Part shown: positions 10,497 to 22,465 of the stretch, one piece after another | Layout of the letters: each line of letters begins with the position of its first letter | How positions within the stretch are numbered: the stretch's first letter is position 1 | Source: Smallanthus sonchifolius | Lineage: Eukaryota > Streptophyta > Magnoliopsida > Asterales > Asteraceae | Length of the DNA: 64,000 bases | Reading direction: 5' to 3' | Assembly (NCBI GenBank): GCA_023525975.1 | Contig: CM042021.1 | Location: 105,879,501 to 105,943,500, forward strand | The notes under the pieces: generated by a model | What the model was told of the DNA's origin: nothing | Database searches by the model: none | The model's input: the letters and a program-made list of their open reading frames with translations, nothing else | Program-made: the position numbers and the translations under genes

Positions 10497-11210
10497 CGGC
10501 GACGCCACAACGGCGCGACGACGGCGTCCGATTGGGAACGACCGGCAGGCGACATCTACTTCCGGCTGATCGGAGGCCGGCAAACAGCGGCGACTCTAGG
10601 TGGCTGGCAAAGACGGAGGTGGGAGGCCGGTTGGATGGCTGCGGAAACTAAAGGGAGGGAGGTGAGAACTAGGGTTTGCAATTCTAGCCTAAACCTGATT
10701 AGTTATGTGTAAAAGTCTGCTCTTTGGCCTCCACCCTTAATCTCTGTTTATAATCTCCTAACTTCCTCACCAAGTTAGGTTTTAGGGATTCTCTTAATTA
10801 CAACTAGATCCTTGTAATTACTACTTAGTTACATTTATGATCTAATTTATTTAATTATTCCATTAACTAACAATTAGTTAATTAAATATAATTATGTCTA
10901 ATATAATTATAATACAATTAAATAATCTCGTAATTAATAAATATGTTCCAAACATATTTTTACCGATTTATTATTAATCCAATTAATAATAATGATTATT
11001 TCATAAATAATCGTCGTGTCCATCCATATCCGCTCGTCCTGATAGTTATTTCATAAATAACTATATCGCCTTTTTATGTATTTGTGTAATGGACTATATT
11101 AACCGCTAATATATCCAATGATCATAATCGTTTTCCAAAGTGTAACCCTTTAGATCTTACCTCGTTAGCAATATTGTCAAATATCATTACTCGGGCATAC
11201 TAGTCCAACA
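10497..11210 (-). repeat. Ty1/copia LTR G, antisense, truncated by F1
   Basis: Read on the minus strand it starts TGTTGGACTAGTATGCCC at 11210, the common TGTTGG start of copia LTRs. It continues through AT-rich sequence to a TATA-like TATAAAC (plus 10746-10752) and a GC-rich leader with CCGGC/CGGCG phrases. F1 cuts it at 10496/10497, so its 3' end is not visible. Upstream of 11210 on the minus strand AAAGGAG could serve as a polypurine tract. Confidence 0.55.
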
Positions 11211-11232
11211 TTAAACTCCTTTAACAATTCAG

Positions 11233-11283
<51 letters not shown>

Positions 11284-11699
11284 ACACATATATATATATA
11301 TATTAGCTTATATATCAAATTATACATTAGCTATGCCCTATAGTGACCACCCTCAGATATATGAGTTGGTTGTTTTATTAAACCTATATCTTGAGACCTC
11401 CAGTCAACTAGGTTAGGTTTCCTTCATATACCCTCTTTCATGAGCTTTAGTCTCAATCCACAACTCAATCTCTTATCAACCCTCGGGTTGTTGGATCCAA
11501 AACCATTATATATGACTCCACCGAGTCAATACAGATAATTGCATTTGTAGAAAGTTGTTTTGATGTGTTCTTAACTCACAAGTTAATATTGCCTATTGTC
11601 AAACTTCTAAGACTATAACATTAGGTCTCAACCTGAATCTTATTATAATGATTGTCTTGAAGAATACAATTCTCATTTCAAGGCGAACACATCTACATT
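11211..11699 (-). other. Non-coding copia-like interior next to LTR G
   Basis: No pol frame is present where RNase H would be expected beside a 3' LTR, so this is a decayed or non-autonomous element. It contains a (TA)n run at about 11237-11280, a second at 11287-11302, and otherwise unremarkable sequence up to the E1 insertion. Confidence 0.4.
11237..11302. repeat. (TA)n microsatellite
   Basis: A nearly pure TA run of about 44 bases, interrupted by AAACACACA, then a shorter TA run. Confidence 0.9.
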
Positions 11700-12239
11700 T
11701 GAAACGCCCCAAAACCGGGTACATCTCATAGTTGGCACAAAACATAACAAACATAGTTCTTAAACTGGAAATCAAAATCTGTTACAGCGGAAGTCTTTAA
11801 TTCATAACAGTCATAAATCCAAATCAATAAAACATTGTTTGAAACATAAACTATCAGGAACGGGAAATGTCAGTATTCAGCGCAGCAACCCGATGTCCAT
11901 GCTATCCAGCCCTCACGACTCCTTTACTTTTCCTACCTGTCATGCATACTAAAAGTCAGCTAACGCTACTGAGTTTTATCTTTACTTTAAACTGTAAAAC
12001 TTTCTTTTAGGTAGCTTAGTTTTATATAAAAATAAAATAAGCTTTACTTTGACTTTCTTTGAAAAGACTTTAACTTTACTTTGAAACTTTGCAACGTGAC
12101 AATTATAAAACTGTTACGTTATATCTTTTATTAAAATTGTACTTTTGAGGTAACCGGTTAAGGTGTCCTCCTTTACTCTTTGCAATTTTACATTTTACTT
12201 GTACAGGACAAGTGACTATAACATACTTTAACTATCACA

Positions 12240-12460
12240 CATGAATCATTGCCCAAGGGCAAGATCCCTTTGCTCGCTTACACCTTAGGGTAAGACTTTT
12301 ACTTTGTTGTGCCCATAGCTCAGGGTGGGACTTTCTTGCTTACACCGAAGTGAAGACTCATTTGTCAGCTCACACCTCAGGGTGAGACTTTCTACTTTGC
12401 TTGCTCACATCTCGGGGTGAGACTTCTGCTTTGCTTGCCTGCAAGACTTTTTACTTTGCA
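12240..12460 (-). repeat. E1 tandem repeat of about 40 bp with palindromic CTCACACC/GGGTGAG core
   Basis: About five diverged units such as CTTGCTCACATCTCGGGGTGAGACTT. In each, CTCACMCC is followed within a few bases by GGGTGAG, making a short hairpin-capable inverted pair. It lies just inside the acceptor-like block of the LTR. A, B and D have their own, unrelated tandem repeats in the comparable position. Confidence 0.75.
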
Positions 12461-12959
12461 ACTACAATACGTCTACTATGCAATTATACTATGTCACATA
12501 ATATAAAGACATTGAAACACATAACACATAGACAAATAACACATATTAACACATAAGCATATAATATGGCATCTGTCATTGTCACTGTCAAGCTGCACCA
12601 AGATAAAACTTCTATACCATTCTTTACTTTGCATTACTTTCTTGAAATTACATTTCAAAGATAGTACTATTCTCTTTAACACTTTAACTTTCTTTTTATA
12701 AAAGCAATCTTTTTTAAAATACTATACTTTGTCTTTCATTTTATAAAAATATATAATTCTTATAAAATATTCTTTAACTTTGAGAACTATCTCTTTAACA
12801 GTATGCATGCCAGCCTAAAACCGTTAGAGAAAAAGGGCAATAAGAACTCACCTGACTTCTATGGACTTATCTCACTTAGCAAGGAAACTTCGAGCTAGAT
12901 GGGATGCTAACAAATCTGTCAAGGGTCACAAATGGAACAGGGTTACAACCTATATGTTT

Positions 12960-13205
12960 CATCCGAAACTATCTGTCTGAAATCTTGCTCGACCGAAATC
13001 TCTTTCGGTCGAAATCTATCTCAGTCGAAGTCTTTTTCGACAGAAAACTAACCAGTTAGAAATATCTTTTACTCAGTAACTATTTCGTTTGAAATCACTT
13101 GTCCGATAACATTTTTGTTCGAAAACTATTTCGTTTGAAAGTACTATGTCCGAAAACTATTTCAGTCGAATTTTTTTCCGACCGAAAACTCTTTCGTTTG
13201 AAGTA
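12960..13205 (-). repeat. E1 cluster of CGACCGAAA / TTTCGGTCG palindromes
   Basis: The clearest unit is 12990-13011, with perfect 9-base arms CGACCGAAA and TTTCGGTCG around TCTC. Diverged copies (TCAGTCGAA, TTCGACAGAAAAC, GTCCGAAAACTATTTC, CCGACCGAAAAC) continue to about 13200. Confidence 0.8.
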
Positions 13206-13489
13206 CTAGCATTCTTAACCATCTTTCTATACGTCTACCAAATGACCTTTATTATTAAAATAATTAATCTTTGCTGGTTATTACTTGTCATAAATATATT
13301 CCTTACATGTCATACTCAACACGGTATTCATAATCTGAACTAGTAATAATCAATCTACGTGTTAAATAGATATACCTCCCCGAACTTGGCGTCTACAATA
13401 CGATCTCGTACCGTACCCGCAACTCGACCATACGGACTTCAAATTGGATGATTCGAACGTCCACGAACTCGTCTCGACACGTCGGTCTC

Positions 13490-14480
13490 AACTAAAGGGA
13501 ATTCCTTGTCGTCAATCCACTTCATACTCTCATCATTGTCATCATATCTTCATCACCATAGAATCATTACCATGAGACCATCATCATCATTAGCATACCA
13601 TCATCATACCACTCCACCATCCCTGTCGTAGAACCACATAGAACCACCACCACCCTAGCCATCGCAAACCACCATCCAACCCGTTACCACCGCGAGCCAC
13701 TACTAACCAACATGGGCTGCCGTACATCACCTCCATAATACTACCACCCTACTGTTACCTCATTGAAACCATCATCGGCCATCATAGCCACCATCGGGCT
13801 GTTGGTCGTGAAACACCCGTCACCACCATTACCACGTGTTATCAACCTTCACTGCCATCGAGTACTCGCGGGAACCATCGTCATGTCGTCGTGAACTACC
13901 GCTGTCACCGACATTTACCGCCTTCGCCTCCACCGCAGGTCCGTACCACCACGACACCACCACCACCGTGAGATCATAACCCACCACCGTGAAGCTGCGT
14001 TCGACTATTATCTCCACCGTAGTGCTCGCATAATCACCACCACTCTCCATCGTGAACCACCGCTATCTCTATTGACAGCCTTCACCACCATCATGAGGTC
14101 ACCACCTTCATCTTCACGTCTTCCCTGCCCAAGTCATCAACCGCTGCCTCTCGGTTCGCCGGAATCATCTTCAGGTCGTATGAACCACCTCTGTCACACC
14201 GTTAACCACCATGAACTGAAGCTATCATGTCGCTATCACCGTACACCACCGTGCGCCAGCTCATTCCGCCATCGTGAGGCTGCCATAATCATCACTATCG
14301 TTCCTCCCCGACCACCGTACCATCTACCACTCTTCCACATCACCACCATGAGCTCGCTTAACCACCATACACAACCCACCGCTGCTGCCCGAGCTATGGC
14401 AGCAGCTCACCCTCCCTTCTCCTTCGTGAATCAGTGCTCGTTATCCTCCTTGTGGGCTTCTCCACCTAACCCGAGTTACA
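13490..14480. repeat. CCA/CAT/CCG trinucleotide-biased low-complexity stretch in E1
   Basis: Dominated by CCACCA, CATCAT and CCACCG variants. Open frames on either strand here (for example plus 14072-14599) have repetitive Pro/Ser/His or Val/Gly composition and no recognisable domain, so I treat them as chance frames. Confidence 0.75.
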
Positions 14481-14691
14481 GGTCGGCCGGATTAGGGTTT
14501 AGTGAAGGTGGGGTGTCTTGGTTTGGAGTTGCAGGCGCAAGGAAGAGGATGAAAAGGGATTCGAGGTTTGGCGGCTGGAAGAATAGAAAGCGTTATTAGG
14601 TTTTTAAAAGTTTTTCATTTGACCCCCTTTACTTGCAGAATTTACGTTTTAAACCCCCAACTATTGAGATGTGTAAATTTGGGATGTTACA

Positions 14692-16506
14692 ACATTATGC
14701 CTTTGGTATGTTACATTAGACATCGAGCAAGATTCTGAAAGTAACCAATTGTCATACGAGTCTTGCAACTAGATACACTAGATAGACTCCTTATGACCTT
14801 TGTGTACTCCACTCCGTCACTTGTTTGTAATATCAATTAAATTACCAAAATCTTTATTGCCGAACTTTCCAGATTCAAATGCAAGTCACCTTCACATTTA
14901 AGTGTTACTAGATAACATCCACACGGGGTAATGAAAGGTTCTCCCTTTCTACACGGGTATAAGAAAACTTCTCACACAACCATTTATTCATATCCTAAAG
15001 GGTTGTTTCTTAAATGGCCTTCTCCCCCACATTGCTTGCAATTTGATCAATCTTCACTTATGACATTTAGACATTCATGATCAGAAAACAAAGATACATC
15101 TTTGTGTCAGAGAATTCATCAATGTTTATCTCTCAACTTAGATTACATAAGCTCACAAATGCTTCTCAGCTATCTAAAGCACAAAATGCCTTAGTTTAAG
15201 CCTCCAACACTTACTAGTGTTTTAGCTAACCTTGTCATAAGTTTGTTATCAAACCATCACATACTTAGAATGATTTTAGAATAATTAATCTCATTAAATA
15301 TATACAAAATCAAAACTCCGAATAAAACTAGAGAATAAGTTCACCTTATTAAACTTTGGAAACTAGATAACATCATTTCCAATGACATAACATATTAATC
15401 TCTGTGGATCGAATGAATGTCCTCTTTCAACTTTGTCTATACAAAATTTCATTCTTATGTTTATATACATTTTGAATGTTTAGAGTTAATTAGTCTCTGC
15501 ACAACACATTAATTAACAAGTACCGGTCTAACATACTTTAGACTACATTATTTTAACATGTGAAGAGAAGATGCATCATTCTGATTCTTCACAGCCTTAA
15601 AGGATATCGCACTATCCCTTTGCAACATCCATTCCTTAGTTTAGACAAGGTCATAAGACTTATTCACCATTCCAAAACCTTGGTATTTAGGAGAGTCTCA
15701 TAAGTTAGTGTATGTTACATATACATAACTTGGTCATTCAGTTTAGAAACATAACTTGTTTATCTTTCATGTCCAAGGCTTCACCATTGACTCATTAGAA
15801 CTTAAACTTAAGTCTTAATCCAAGTCAGTTTGGTGAACACACTCATCACCAAAAGGATGAATGGTACTAGTGTGTAATTACTTTTATGTTGAGATGAAGT
15901 CAATTAGATTGACACTCAACAACATCACATTCATTAAGTTTGTCTTAAGTGATTTGCACACTTCCTTGTTGTTCCCCTGAAGCTGTGTATATTTAGGATA
16001 CTCTCCCAAATTGAAGGTTAAATCCTTCACATAGTTCCAACAACATTAAGGTTGTAGAGGCATCTACATATGGATCTCTTGTACCAAATCTCACTTGATT
16101 CAAGATTTACAATAACATATATTTCTTTCATATGTTAGAATTCACACTTGTGAATTTTCACGATTACTTCAAATGAAGTATGTGACATATCTCATATTTA
16201 TGTATTTTATCTTAATACATTTGCATATGTGATGTGTCATTTGTAAATTATCTCATTAGTCAAGGTAACAACTCTTAAGTTCTAGTTGTGCAAATCTCTT
16301 CTTGCACTATTCGTTTAAAAACATATCCAAATAAAATATTTAACATTATTTTTCCATAAAATATATGTTTTGCGTACACCACAAACATCATTGATTTATT
16401 TCATTATTTAAAATTACATGTGTTATCCTAAGATATTGAACACAAAATAAAAATACAACATTTGAAATAAAATCAATAAAATGCAAAACACTTTATTAAT
16501 AATAAT
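14692..16506 (-). other. Degraded antisense copia-like interior, no recognisable frame
   Basis: About 1.8 kb with no long ORF, LTR end or repeat I can support. It continues leftward (after removing E1) into 11211-11699 and rightward into a copia protease remnant, so I assign it to the same degraded antisense element. Confidence 0.35.
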
Positions 16507-17065
16507 TCAAATGGATACATCGAAGAGTTCTAAAACATAAAAATCATATAGTGTTGCTATCTTCAACACTTTCATCATCATATATCTCGACAGTTTCTCT
16601 AGACTCATTAGAGATATGAAGTTGATATACTCCTCCCACAACGGTTCCAACACCATAGAACCCGAAACGTCCATGGGATTCTCAATCTTCCACTTATCAC
16701 CAAGTGTGATTATGTAACCGTCTTCATACAACTTGGTAGAAGAAAGAATATCCTTTGTGATGTCTGGGACATGGAGAACATCCTTCAAAGGCAGGTTACA
16801 TCTTGTAGATAAATGTGGTTCCAAGGTTTCGATTCCAAGCACTGATGTCCTACGACCATCAATCATACAATGCGTATCTCAAGGGCGTGATAGTCCTTAA
16901 AACTAAACCATTTAGAGCACACATGAGTAGTGACTCCAGTGAATAAGAACCATCCACGACAAGCAATCACTCGTTTGATTTCGAATAACCCCGAAATCAT
17001 TCCAATGACAACATATTGTGGCGTATCTTGAGGTGCTCACTCAGTGTAACTCCATGCACACATGT
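16507..17065 (-). pseudogene. Ty1/copia gag-protease / pre-integrase remnant
   Basis: The minus frame from 16866 (MIDGRRTSVLGIETL…PLKDVLHVPDITKDILSSTKL) matches the copia segment after the protease, where LxNVLHVP is a hallmark. Just upstream, one frame over, GWFLFTGVTTHVCS corresponds to the protease motif WxxDTGAxxHVC. The catalytic Asp position is Phe, and a frameshift lies between the two parts. The frame ends at 16507 without reaching an integrase core. It is clearly dead; the whole region is ancient compared with the other elements. Confidence 0.7.
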
Positions 17066-17329
17066 CATCATGTCCTCGTTTCGTCTTGAAACTCTAGGCT
17101 TAAACAGTCACAAGTCTGTCTAAAACCAACAGACAAGTTGTTTATGTCAAATACTACGTGTATGTAGTAATATTTGAACAATTAATTTTGTTCTTAATAA
17201 CACCAAGTTGTTTATTCAAGAATTTGTTTCTTACAATCCAAATTGTTTAAAAACCATGCCACCACTTGTAAGAGTAGCTTACCATTTTAAATAACAAATG
17301 TTTTATTCGTTCAAAATATTTCTAAGTTT

Positions 17330-17990
17330 TACAATAAACGGTTTTAAAATAAACTATTTTTATTTTTTGTTTTTATTACAAAAATCAAGACCCATAAAAT
17401 CAAAAATGGTTTTACAAAATAACCATATCTAACACTCATGTTAGGGTTAAAATGGTTTCGAACATGCATGTTTGAAAACCAAACGAGTTCTAACGCACAC
17501 AATAGAAAAAAATGTTTACAAAACATTTTACACTTCTGGTTAAAGCTTTTCGGTTTATAAAATAAACCGGTTCTAACACACTCATCGAAAATAAACAATT
17601 ACAAAAATCATTTTAAGGCTTTTCAGTTTATATAAACCGATTCTAACACGCTGGTTATAAATAAATGATTACAAAAACCATTTTAAAGCTCTTCTGTTTA
17701 TATAAAATATACACGTTCTAACACGCTCGTCAGAAATAAACGATTACAAAAATCATTTTAAGGCTTTTCCGTTTATATAAAATAAACGGTTCTAACACAC
17801 TCGTTAGAATATAAACGATTACAAAATCATTTTAAACATATGGTTAATAACAATAAACCATTTCTAGCATGCTTGTTAGAAGAGAAAACGATTATAAAAT
17901 TTTTTTTAAAACATATGGTTCATAATAATAAACCATTTCTAACACGTTCGTTAGAAGAATAAAACGATTATAAAAATCGTTTTAAAACCA
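17330..17990 (-). repeat. Tandem repeat of about 80-90 bp with nested inverted pairs
   Basis: Seven or eight diverged units. Each unit contains (A)AAACGATTACAAAAATCRTTTTA, a CGTTTAT…ATAAACGG pair and TCTAACACRCTCGTTAGAA, cited here as three short inverted pairs (AACGATT/AATCGTT, CGTTTAT/ATAAACG, TCTAAC/GTTAGA). Good units are near 17575-17640, 17680-17760, 17765-17830 and 17935-17990. It lies inside the degraded copia-like region. Confidence 0.8.
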
Positions 17991-18538
17991 AATGGTTGAA
18001 TCAAATCATTCGTTTTGTAACACGTTATTTAGGATTTAAGATTGTACTTCAATCTTTATACAAATCCAAACAAAACATTGTACTACACACATTATTTCCT
18101 AAAAAATTATATTTGCAAGATTACACCAAAAAATCTCAAATAATATTTAGTTACTATTTCATGAGCACAAAATTCTTAATAAATAAGGTTTTAAGATTGC
18201 AGCAACAAGCTCACGGCATTCTATTTCAAAATTGTAGAAAAGTATATCACCTTTTATTAAAATAATAATAACGTTACTATCGTTATTGGTGGAAAATACA
18301 CTAGTACAATACCGTTTACAAATCCGAATAAAAATAAATATAAGATGCAAATTATATAACTAACTTGATTCGAACTGGTGTCTTTAACGGCTACATCAAC
18401 AAAATTTATTGAAGTATTCTTGACTCGAGTCTTCAACATGTTGTGTCTTCAATTTTGTCCTTGAGTGCAACAATGAGCAAACTATTTGTTGACGGTTTTG
18501 GTTGAGGCACGTATTTAATACGATTCCTATAAAATAGA
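17991..18538 (-). other. AT-rich remainder of degraded copia region
   Basis: Short chance frames on both strands and no domain seen. It ends at the E2 target site ATAGA (18534-18538). Confidence 0.35.
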
Positions 18539-19140
18539 TGAAACTCCCCAAACGGGGTAGTCTCATAGTTGGCACAAAACATTAAAAACATAGTTCTTAA
18601 ACTTCGAATCGTTCAACCAAAATGTAACATAACAGCGGAAGTCTTAAACATTACAAACATTCGTGCAAATTAAAACATAAATAGATCATTAATCAAGAGT
18701 CGGGAATGTCATTCTTCACAAAAGTCAGCCCATTCGTCCATACATCCCAAGCACACACGGCTCTTTTCATTCCTCTCATTTTCTAACCTGAAATGCATGC
18801 TAAAAGTTAGATATACTGAGTGAGTTCTATTTTTCTTTAGTAAATAAACATTTCAATATTTCTTTCAGAAACAACTTAATACAAAAATAGTAGTAGCTTG
18901 TCTTTTAAAACGTTTTCTTTTTCATTCAAACATTCTAATTCCCAAAATGGAAATTCATTCATTCCTTCAATTCATTTTAAAACATTCGTGCTAGCTTTCT
19001 TTTCAAAACTTTCATATGCAAGTAACATTCATGGTAGCCTTTTCATTCATTCATTCGTTCTTTATCATTGAGTCAACAAGCACTCCAATGATATCGTTGT
19101 GTCTTAACAGAACCAAGTCCCGGAGGCTTGGCCCATTGTG

Positions 19141-19266
19141 CTTGCACGAATGCAAGACTCCTATGTTGCTTGTGTACAAGACTCCTATGTTGCTTGTCAC
19201 GAAGACAAGACTCCTTTGTTTCTTGTCCGAAGACAAGACTCCTTTGTTGATTGTACAAGACTTTCT
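19141..19266 (-). repeat. E2 tandem repeat with CAAGACTCCTWTGTTGCTTGT unit
   Basis: Four to five units with CAAGACTCCT at 19153, 19177, 19206 and 19234 (24-29 base spacing). CTTGTCCGAAGACAAG inside the array is a 6-base-arm hairpin. It sits in the slot where the other LTRs also have tandem repeats, near the acceptor-like block. Confidence 0.8.
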
Positions 19267-19613
19267 GTTCATTCATTTCTTCTTTTCATTCGTTCACCTG
19301 GGGATTTATGCACAAATAAACACATTCACACAGTGAAAACAATAATACAGTCAATGACAATTATATATAATATAAACTAAGGTAAATAACACATAATTGT
19401 CATGTACGTTAGGTAAGTCGTTATTCTTTCATTTCATTTAAAAGGAGCATGCACTTAAGCCCAAAACTTAAAAGGAAAATGAGCAATAGAAACTCACCTG
19501 GTAAGCTATCATCTACGCACTATCTACTGATCTAGGAGGTGTCACTTACGATCTGGATGGACGGACATTAAGGCATTAAATCTACATCTTTATATCTCTT
19601 AGGAGAAATTACT

Positions 19614-19745
19614 TAGTTTCGCTCCCTTTAACTAAGCGAAACTAGGGTAGCGAATCTAGGGTTTTCAGCGAAACTAGGCACATATGACACTAGGACAATT
19701 TCGCCTCCTAGTACATTCACTTGGCTTAGTTTCGCTCGTCGTTTT
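19614..19745 (-). repeat. E2 cluster of TAGTTTCGCT / AGCGAAACTA inverted pairs
   Basis: Perfect 10-base arms at 19614-19623 and 19635-19644, further copies AGCGAATC and AGCGAAACTAGG near 19649-19678, and TAGTTTCGCTCG near 19727-19740. It resembles the TCGAAACTA palindromes of SIRE, H and B but with GCGAAACTA. Confidence 0.8.
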
Positions 19746-20265
19746 CCCCATCAAGAAACCCTAGTTTTGCATGGTAATGGCGGCTCTAGCTCAGAACGTC
19801 CAAGTCCTGAAATTTTTACGTCCAAAACGTTGGTATTAGGTTTGGGTGTCCAGATCTGGTGGTCTTTTCCCATTCCACACATAAAGGCTTGATATTTTTA
19901 TGAAAACACCCAAAACCAATTTCAAACTAAAAGTTCAGATTTAGGCTAGATGTTTATCTGTTTGAGCTCGATCCTTCTTGTTAATCGTTCAGATGGTGAA
20001 GGCTAGCAGTCCCTGAGCTTCTTGACCCGAATCCCAACTTTCTCTCTCTTGGATCTCACTCTCTCTCACACACTCTCTCTCTAGGATCGCAAGAGTGGAA
20101 GATGAGAATGAGAGGAGGTGTGGGTGGCTAGGGCCTTTAGCGTCCCCCTCATCTTTAAATGTCGTCCCAAGGGCCATTCTCAATGAACCCACTTCCTTTT
20201 ATTTTCTTTCTTTATTCCAATATGAAAACTCGTCATTTTATTTGTTTTATTTTTGGGATGTTACT

Positions 20266-20650
20266 ATAGATTTCACGCCCACCTCTTAGAAGAACGCTTT
20301 GTCTCCCAGGGTACACAACAAGAACAATGCACACTTCTGGAGATGACTCTTATGTTCGAGGTTACACCGGGTTAATGTGTTTTCGTTTTATGGAAAAAGA
20401 AATTGGATGAAGTTGGTGAGGATGGAAGAATTAGAGAATGCTCCTCTTTAAATTCTAACGAACTAGTTCACAAAATGATTTCTCTAATTTTCCTTTCTTT
20501 CATCCGTTGAAAAAAGAATCATAATTTTCATTTTATACTCATACCAAAAATCCATATTTAATTATATATAAAAAACTATGAAAATTTTATGAGTCAAATA
20601 AAACATTCATTTGATTCATGAAATGTTAATGTTAATTTAAATAAAATTAT
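20266..20650. other. Unassigned sequence between E2 and D
   Basis: TSD of E2, then about 375 bases without a frame or clear repeat. Its last part (GAGTCAAATAAAACATTCAT, GATTCATGAAA) resembles sequence just right of D at about 43990-44045 (GATTCATGAAA, GAGTCAAAAACAAAACATTC), suggesting a local duplication at this site. Confidence 0.35.
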
Positions 20651-21477
20651 TGTAACATCCCAATCCACCTTTTACTTAAAACACGAGATCCCGTTTAGGG
20701 TTAAGGTTGTCAAAGGATGAAAGTATGGTACTGTAATTTAACACCTAAACCAAAGTACCCTCACAACTGGTTGAACCCTAATCCGGCCACTAAGTAACAC
20801 ATGCCAGATTCGGAGTCCGTTTGGTGTAGTCAAAAGGAGCGGTTCGTGTTAAGATACATGTTCATGTTTCAGACGCCAAGTAGAAAGATAATTAGGAATA
20901 TTAGCTTAGATATGAACATCATATTTGAGGATGTATAGCCATGATTTTATTTGACAATGATAACCAACAATAGGTCAATTATTTTATAAAGGTTAATTAA
21001 TAAAAGTATAAAATAATGGATCTCGATGCTAAAAGTTAAAACTTGATTATTGTGGACTATTGAATTTGACTTGCTAATGGAAAAAGGACAATTATTATTG
21101 TCGGGTTTTAGATAAAAACAAAGGGGACTCTGCCTGATTTTCGTTAGGATTAAATAAGAGTATTTTACAACTTAGACGTCTTCATTATGGTTCGGGAAAG
21201 GACCCAGTTCATGAGAACCTGGCATGTTCGCCTGAAGTGTAACATTTCTGATTTTTGTTATCTGTATTTCAATCCAATGTGACATGTTTCAAATTCAAAT
21301 TTAGTACACTGACTTGTTCTATTCGTACCAACAATTAAATACTATGTTCCAATAGAAATCCACAAATTTTACACGAGTATACCCTATTAAACTATACATA
21401 AGTCCATATTTATACAAATCTGTCAATACTGAAATTGCAAGGACTGATTTTATAAATAAATAACCAGAAACCCTAAT

Positions 21478-21592
21478 AGGCACGGTCGCGCCTCGTTCTG
21501 GCACGGTCGCGCGCCTTACTTTGGAACGGTCGCGCCCGGTGCCTTGACACGGTCGCGCCTTGTTTAGGCACGGTCGCGCCTCACGACAGTTG
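21478..21592 (+). repeat. C 5' LTR, first CACGGTCGCGCC cluster
   Basis: Five copies of [CA]ACGGTCGCGC at about 21-24 base spacing (21481, 21502, 21526, 21548, 21570). GGCACG and CGCGCC form a near-palindrome around GTC. CpG density is far above the surrounding AT-rich LTR. Confidence 0.88.
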
Positions 21593-22185
21593 AAACTAAA
21601 TACAGCTTTAATCACAGGGACGTTCGAATTCGTAACTATTACCCATATTATTACCATTAACAAAGACAATTAAACTTGCAATTACCACAATTACGTCCAA
21701 TAACTCCAAGAAATTCGATTAGCCTCAAAGAAACCGAAATTCTTTCACTTGAACCAACAAATCATCTTTTCTGAATTGTGGCACTCCCAACAAACAATCC
21801 ATCGATACTCTCTAAAGCTTCTGGACACACTGGTTAAGCTAGAATTGTAGCAGAAGAAACCGAAAACCAAACTCATGGCCACCGGAACTCGTCCTACCGT
21901 TTGCCAGCAATTCGCCGTCTTTCCAGGTAATTCAAACCTCTTACGCAGTCGATTTAATCTATTGATCAAAAGCCCCAAACTAATTAGGGCTTACAATATC
22001 AAATTTAACACGAACCCGAATCTAGGGTTCACTCTAAAAATGGTTTAATCGAATCATACCTTGTACCTGTTTTAAATATAATTAACCTATACAAATGGAC
22101 TCGAAATCACCTAACGGATAAAAGCCCCATGAATTCCAACATTAACAATATAAGAATTAGTCAAATAGTTTCTGTTTTGGAACAG

Positions 22186-22465
22186 ACACGGTCGCGCTAG
22201 TATTCTAGCGCGGTCGTGCTTCATGAGACACGGTCGTGCTAATACCAGCGCGGTCGTGCCTCGCACACTCAGACCCGGTCATGCCCTTGACTAGACTTGG
22301 TCGTGCCTCAGAACCCTAGACACGGTCGTGCCTGGCCCAGACACGGTCGTGCCTAGCGAACAACCTAATTATGCCTTCTGTTTGGTCAACACGGTCGCGT
22401 CCCTGACTAGCACGGTCCCGTGGTCCTAGCACGATTGTGCCTTGTCCCAGGCACGGTCGTGTGTG
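22186..22465 (+). repeat. C 5' LTR, second CACGGTCGTGCC cluster
   Basis: About twelve copies of CACGGTCGTGCC, GCGCGGTCGTGC and decayed forms (CCCGGTCATGCC, CTTGGTCGTGCC, CACGATTGTGCC). The decayed forms mostly differ by C-to-T or G-to-A at CpG. The cluster lies downstream of the donor-like site. Confidence 0.88.

Larger units (their letters stand above)
11700..14691 (-). repeat. Solo gypsy-type LTR E1 with TSD ACATT
   Basis: On the plus strand it runs TGAAACGCCCC…GGGATGTTACA; on its own strand it reads TGTAACATCCC…GGGGCGTTTCA. ACATT lies directly left (11695-11699) and right (14692-14696), a perfect 5 bp target-site duplication, with no internal domain. It is therefore a solo LTR of about 2.99 kb. 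It shares the GCTGACTTTTAGTATGCATGACAG block (plus 11936-11963, cited by its first bases GCTGACTTTTAGTATGCA) with A, B, D and E2, and its left-end motif CCCCAAA…CTCATAGTTGGCAC with E2. Confidence 0.88.
18539..20265 (-). repeat. Solo gypsy-type LTR E2 with TSD ATAGA
   Basis: Plus-strand ends TGAAACTCCCCAAACGGGG and TTTTTGGGATGTTACT. The terminal A has become T, so its own strand starts AG instead of TG. ATAGA flanks both sides (18534-18538 and 20266-20270). It is about 1.73 kb and related to E1 (TCATAGTTGGCACAAAACAT, ACAGCGGAAGTCTT) but about 1.3 kb shorter, lacking the long CCA-rich stretch. It shares CGAGCT…CAG then ATCTGAAC with A and B at the leader donor, where the donor GT reads AT. Confidence 0.85.

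Noticed and set aside
10491..10712. Arg/Trp/Gly-rich 73-codon plus-strand frame
   Set aside because: GC-rich antisense copia LTR G sequence. No start context or domain.
14072..14599. 175-codon plus-strand frame, possible small gene
   Set aside because: It lies in the CCA/CAT-biased part of solo LTR E1. Composition is Pro/Ser/His repeats and there is no domain.
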